Origin: Vicia villosa
Lineage: Eukaryota; Streptophyta; Magnoliopsida; Fabales; Fabaceae
Assembly: GCF_029867415.1 (NCBI RefSeq)
Contig: NC_081183.1
Coordinates: 143,731,097-143,795,096 of the forward strand
Direction: 5' to 3'
DNA length: 64,000 nt
The notes beneath the pieces were generated by a model. That model was given only the letters and a program-made list of their open reading frames with translations. It searched no databases and was not told where the DNA came from. This document shows, piece after piece, positions 59,196 through 64,000 of the stretch (position 1 is the stretch's first letter; every line of letters begins with the position of its first letter). A program made the position numbers and the translations under genes.

Positions 59196-59280
59196 AAAAT
59201 CATTATATAAAAAAAACTTAGAAAATTAACTAAAATGACATGTATTTTTATAAACACGTTTAAATATCCATGAAGTGTGC

Positions 59281-59283
<3 letters not shown>

Positions 59284-59358
<75 letters not shown>
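59284..59358. repeat. (TA)n microsatellite
   Basis: About 37 TA repeats, the longest simple repeat in the window. Confidence 0.95.
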
Positions 59359-59364
<6 letters not shown>

Positions 59365-60033
59365 TACATGCATCAATTATACAAACATTAATAATTAATT
59401 TTTATGTATACTTATAATACAAGTTGGTATCCAACTACCATCACTATCATAATTCATCTTAGAGTATTTTTTTTTATCCCAAAGAAAATTAGATTATTTT
59501 ATCTACTTATTTAACAAAAATAATAAATATATTAGAAGAATTGTTTTAATTATGTGGATAAATTTGAAGATAAAATTTTTCTCTCCTTTGTAAGTATAAC
59601 ATAAAATCTATTTAAATTAATGACATTTAATATTTTCTCTTTTTAATTATTTTAAAATTATTTTTATATATGTTATTTTGATATGATAAATAAAATATAC
59701 AATAGTGTTTTATTTGTCACCCAAAAAAAGATAGAGGGGCATGGTGTTGTCAAAGTCATAGAGCCAATAGCATATCATAATATATACTATATAGTAGCAG
59801 CAGGTACCTATGTACTCAAGTGCATATCATAATATATAGTAGCAGCAGGTACCTATATACTCAAGTGTTTAAATTTTATTTATTTTTAATTGATAGCTTA
59901 GATACATACAAGAGTTTAATAGCGATACAGTACCCATGTAATTCAATTTTATTTCATTTTAAGTTTTCAAATTCTCCTTTGCTTAAAATACTCTCCCGTG
60001 TGGTTTTATAACATCAAGCATCAATTAAATTAA

Positions 60034-60218
60034 GGGAAAAGCTAACATGTGCCCCAAAGACACAATTTAATAAGCTATTTATAGAATTTTTTTATTGAAA
60101 CATGTGCATTTAATGTATCGAAACTTTAAATATAACTTTATTACATTTAATTATATTTGACTTTTTCTAATTATAGTATCCTTAACATGTGCCATAAGGG
60201 CACATGTTAACATGACCC
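60034..60218. mobile_element. Second Mutator-type MITE with 9-bp TSD
   Basis: This 185-bp element starts GGGAAAAGCTAACATGTGCC and, inverted, ends GGGTCATGTTAACATGTGCC, with a perfect 9-bp duplication TTAAATTAA (60025-60033 and 60219-60227). The ends resemble those of the MITE at 46003-46176 (GGGTCATGCTAAC), so both probably belong to one family. It lies within the probable Helitron. Confidence 0.85.
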
Positions 60219-60421
60219 TTAAATTAAATGCGGTAGAGAAGAGAACATATAAGTTCACTTTTTTCACCCATCTTAAAATAAAATCATAATATTTTGCTTA
60301 AATAAATAAAATTTGGTTCACAATTAACTATCATTAATTGTCTTTTATTTTTGATAAAAAAATTTAAATATAAATGGTCAATACTTTTTGAAAAGAGTAA
60401 TATAAAAATGAAAAATAATGT

Positions 60422-60423
<2 letters not shown>

Positions 60424-60477
<54 letters not shown>

Positions 60478-60620
60478 TGAATGTATAAAAATGTTTGGTA
60501 CTCATGAAAAAATAATAATTGAATGTATAGAAAAATGTCTGGTACCCATAAAATAATAATAATTAAATGTATAGAAAAATGTCTGGTACCCGTAAAAACA
60601 TTTCGATCAATAAAATTTTC
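60424..60620. repeat. (TA)n run plus second block of the 50-54 bp repeat
   Basis: A (TA)n run of about 48 bp is followed by three copies of the GAATGTATAGAAAAATGTCT unit, ending AAAAACATTTCGATCAATAAA, which matches the end of the first block (AAAAACATTTAGATCAATAAA). Confidence 0.8.
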
Positions 60621-60661
60621 AATACAAAATATAATTTTGTTATTAAATATGTTATTAGAGA

Positions 60662-62029
60662 TGTTAGATGAGTTAGATATGTAAAAAAAAATGATGCAGA
60701 AATTTGTTGTGTTCCTAAGAAAGTGCAGGTCTGTAAATCATGTGCAATGTGGAAACAGCAGGTGAAGCAACTGTATAAGAAAGTAGGTATGAAAAAAAGA
60801 GAGCTGGATGCAGAGTCTATCCACGTGGATAAACATATTACTATATCTTAAAAGATAAATTAGAATAATAGTTAAGTATAAGAGATTTAAATAAAATTAT
60901 ACACCAATGATGAGTAATAAGATTTATTTTGGCTAGTGATAATGGGATCAAGTGGTTGACAATGGAGATCGATTACAAAATAATTTTATATTATGAACAT
61001 TTACTATTGTTTAGATAATTTGACTCAAAATTGATTTTGCATTTATAATTATTAAATAAGATTCTAATATGTATTTTAATATATTATAATATTATAAACT
61101 ATAATTATTTATGACCTATGATTCATTGATTTATGAAAAAAAATTGATGAAGGGTCTGGTTTATGTTGTATAGAAAGAAGGTGAAAAGAAAATGAAGAAT
61201 GGTGTGTGATGGAGAAAAGGAATTTGCTGAGTAAAAACCAAATAAATAAATATTACAATGAAGATAGAAAAGTATAATTTTGATTAGACATTTCAGACTT
61301 TTGAAATCTAAAAATAAAATATACATTGGAATAATGCAAAAGTAGGAGTAGGTAACCAAGCATTTAATGTGAGGAGATAAAGAAAAAGAATTAAGAAAGA
61401 ATAAGAAATTAACAAATCAAAGTTGGAAGGAGAAGGCTGGCTTACACGTGACAACATATTGTAGAAAAAAAGTTATATTAAAATATTATAAAAATTTAAA
61501 ATAAATTGATAAAAAGTTACCTTAAAAATAATTTTAAAAAATAAAACAAATATGTATGTTAATTTGAATTATAATTGAATCAAGAATATAAATTTATAAA
61601 AAAAATTCATTGAATTAAAATGAGCAAATATTTTAAATTCATATTGAAAAATAAATTTATTTTAAATTCTTCTTATAAGAAATTATATCTTCTCTTTTTT
61701 AAGGTTTCTATAGCAAACACATGGTTAGGATTTAACTATAGTAGAATTTTGAAAGAAAAAAAACACGAAAATATATTTTTGTTGATATGAGTTGTCAATC
61801 TGTATGCACAGGAAAACATAGAATGCTAGTACATGATATCTGCAAAAGTAAATTAAATGTGAGTCTCAATGTATTTTAGTCTTTCTAGATCTGGCATTGA
61901 AATGACAACATGTTGGTCTCTTAATAGTAATAATATAGTATCTCAATCTTTTACATTTTCAATAATGAAATATCACATCAGTTTTGATCTCGTATCTTTA
62001 TTCAAAATAAAGTGTTTTAATTATCATAA
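60662..62029. other. AT-rich intergenic DNA, no gene seen
   Basis: No coding frame, RNA gene or resolvable transposon end. Confidence 0.6.
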
Positions 62030-62260
62030 ATGAAATGTGTATGGGTGAAGAAAGGGGGAATGATCATTTTACCTGCTGGAATTTATCACCGTTTTACATT
62101 GGATGAGAGTAATTATATTAAGGCTATGCGATTTTTTGTTGGTGAACCAGTTTGGACCCCATACAATCGCCCACACGACCATCTCCCTGCAAGAGGGGAA
62201 TATATCAAGAATTTTGTGGAGAAGAATGTTGGCAACCATACTGTTGACGCCACTGCATAA
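62030..62260 (+). pseudogene. Acireductone dioxygenase, isolated C-terminal fragment
   Basis: The frame encodes 76 residues, [20 protein letters not shown], then [20 protein letters not shown] and [14 protein letters not shown], the C-terminal end of plant acireductone dioxygenase, an enzyme of the methionine salvage cycle that acts on acireductone with a bound metal. The histidine in GIYHRF is the last metal ligand; the HxH...E ligands of the N-terminal half are absent. Nothing resembling the other exons lies upstream within 1 kb, so this is a fragment. It is undamaged over its length and is followed by a plausible 3' UTR and an A-run near 62590, which would fit a 5'-truncated retrocopy. Confidence 0.8.
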
Positions 62261-62605
62261 TTTGGTCTCTGCTTGATTGTAGCATGGGATAAAAAGGACT
62301 AAGACTTTGATACTAAAATGGTGTTTGAAAATAATAATGATGGTCTCTTTTACAAATAGACCCGTCCTCATGTGTTTGTTATGTAACCTTTAAGCCTGGA
62401 TGTTAGTTATATTCCATGTGATCGGGTTTGTTACTTGTGTTGTATAATTAAAAATTGCATTTACAAGTATTACTATTATTATTATTATCAGTATTGGGGA
62501 CAATAAACAGACAGAATAGAATGCGTATGTATTGTATTGTGCTGTTTTGGTTGCATTTTACTTTTACCATAGTTTTGGAGTGTTTGTTTAAAAAAAAAAA
62601 AAAAA
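62261..62605 (+). other. Possible 3' UTR of the acireductone dioxygenase fragment
   Basis: Non-coding DNA of moderate base composition ends in a run of about 15 A (62591-62605). If transcript-derived, this run would be the retained poly(A) tail. Confidence 0.35.
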
Positions 62606-64000
62606 TAATAAATAAATAAATTATTTTACATTATTATAAATAATATTAATAAAAAAAGGAGACAAAAGAGATAAAAAAATTCAAAAACATAATTTATTTA
62701 CTTCATAGAAAAAAAATAGACAAAAACCAAGAACTAATCAATTTATTTTTTATGCAGCCCCTATCATATTCTATAAATGGTTTATTTGAAGATTGTAGAG
62801 TAACCATTAAAATTAGGTTGTGTCAAAAATCCAAAATCAAATGAGAAGTGCTATTTTTACACTAATTGTTTTACACTTGTACTTACACCATGTATAATAC
62901 AGCAAGTGCATGTGTTATTTTGTATTAGAAAAAGTACAATAACATGTCTTCATGAAAACAATTTATGGAATTTATCTGTCTCTTGATCTTCATTATTTCC
63001 AATGTGTTTTATTCCTCTTTAATTTTCTGATCTGAAAAAAATACATATTAGAATCAAATCCATCAACTTACTCATCTCTAATGTAAATCTTTTTATACTC
63101 TTTAATTTTCAGTTTCAGAAAGAAAAGAAATATACACATCAAATTCATCCAAATATATCCAAAAACAAAGAATCTTAAAGATGAAAAATTAAAGACTAAA
63201 GAAAATAAACCTATATTGATTTAGTTCTACTGTCAAAACATTATTGAAAATGGGAAATGATATTAAATATGTTTAGACAAACAACTTTAGTTTTAAACTC
63301 TCCTTAGAGAAAGTCTTCACACATCCTTTATATTTGACAATTTTGTCTCTTTTTATTCATACTCATTTCTTAGCTCTAGATCTGCAAGCTTTTCTTCATC
63401 ACCATTATGTTTTTGCATACAGAAAATTTAATCTAAAATGTATAGATAATTTGAACGGAACACAAACTTTTTGGAAAGCAGAATCTGTAGTCAAAAGGAT
63501 GTCATATTCAAAACCAAAACATTTATGAAAAGTAGCTTCACCTTTGAATCCATCTCTATAGATTTCAGATCCGATGGTTTCGATTTCAAATCCAAAAGAT
63601 GCATGAGAAGAGAAACTTTGATGAAGAGTGATGAATAGCAACTGAAAAAATGAAACAAAAAACTGAGTTAGTTATTAAAAACATAGATAATAAACAAATA
63701 TTTGTAGAAGAAAGATGAAGTATGTGACAGAGGTGGTGATGGTTATTCATTGTTATTTTAGGTTTTGTTTCAAAGAAGAAGAAGAAATAGCAAAGAGAGT
63801 TTTCTGATGTAATAATGAAATGAAAATAGTTGTGAGGTTGAGTCTCAAAAAGACTATATTTGTATTTCCAAGAAAGAAGATAGTAATATTAAAATATATG
63901 GAAAATGAAAAAGTGTTGGGTTTGGTGAAATGAAAGAAAATAAAAGGTTGAAGAAAAGGAAACGTGAAGTAGGCAGAAATGTTACTACATGGTTCACTAA
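62606..64000. other. Terminal intergenic DNA, no gene seen
   Basis: AT-rich sequence. The short ORFs on both strands near 63334-63641 have no recognisable domain. No element ends were matched. Confidence 0.6.

Larger units (their letters stand above)
58911..60661 (-). mobile_element. Probable non-autonomous Helitron
   Basis: On the minus strand the right-to-left reading starts A|TCTCTAATAAC (60661) and ends GCGTGCGAACGCACGGGT, then TTCTTACTAG|T at 58911. The terminal hairpin CGTGC-GAAC-GCACG followed closely by CTAG, and insertion between A and T, are Helitron hallmarks. The 5' boundary is less certain than the 3' one. No Rep/helicase is present. The interior has tandem repeats, two (TA)n runs and a Mutator-type MITE. 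Confidence 0.5.

Noticed and set aside
63334..63641. Overlapping ORFs on both strands near the right edge
   Set aside because: No domain, no splice context, low-complexity AT-rich surroundings.

Overview
This is plant nuclear DNA, almost certainly from a legume (Fabaceae, most likely the pea/vetch/clover side of the family). The evidence is an Ogre-type Ty3/gypsy retrotransposon whose LTR begins TGTCATACCCC, plant L1-type LINEs, a TRIM, Mutator-type and mariner-type MITEs, a PIF/Harbinger element, and one ordinary plant gene with 11 GT-AG exons. Most of the window is nested transposable elements. Only one host gene looks intact: a phosphoglycolate phosphatase (PGLP2-like) gene on the minus strand, 51869-55233, encoding 300 residues.

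Left half (1-33491). A minus-strand LINE remnant carries a 5'-truncated plus-strand LINE, and an Ogre element sits in the reverse-transcriptase region of that second LINE. The arrangement occurs twice, in near-identical form. Copy A (1-20963) holds the Ogre element on the minus strand with a complete 3' LTR (2307-5600), a 3' UTR with minisatellites and hairpin repeats, integrase, reverse transcriptase/RNase H, gag-protease, ORF1, primer-binding site and only 174 bp of the 5' LTR. Its pol gene is split by a 3755-bp solo LTR of a second Ogre-like family (8872-12626, TSD GAAGA). Copy B (25682-33491) has the same LINE and insertion point, but the Ogre is reduced to a solo LTR (27988-31284) with a perfect TSD GAAGC, and the 3' half of the LINE follows. 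Between the copies lie a broken plant-mobile-domain (MAIN-like) pseudogene, AT-rich DNA, and the rest of the minus-strand LINE, which carries an hAT-like insertion.

Middle (33492-51327). This is AT-rich intergenic DNA. It contains a mariner-like MITE with a short LINE stub nested inside it (13-bp TSD), a Stowaway-sized MITE, an LTR-like repeat with a 32-bp minisatellite, a third LINE (41943-44954) with endonuclease lost and RT, zinc finger and RNase H present but broken, and a Mutator-type MITE with a 9-bp TSD.

Right part (51328-64000). A complete 331-bp TRIM lies just downstream of the PGLP2-like gene. A 3.3-kb PIF/Harbinger element lies 193 bp upstream of its start codon and carries both a transposase (one nonsense codon) and a Myb/SANT-like ORF. 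Further right are a probable non-autonomous Helitron carrying a second Mutator-type MITE, and the isolated 3' end of an acireductone dioxygenase gene.

The elements do not form a pathway. The main interest is structural: the duplicated locus in which one copy keeps the Ogre body and the other is a solo LTR, a frame-restoring intron inside the Ogre polyprotein, and a set of covarying GAAA-tetraloop hairpins in the Ogre 3' UTR.
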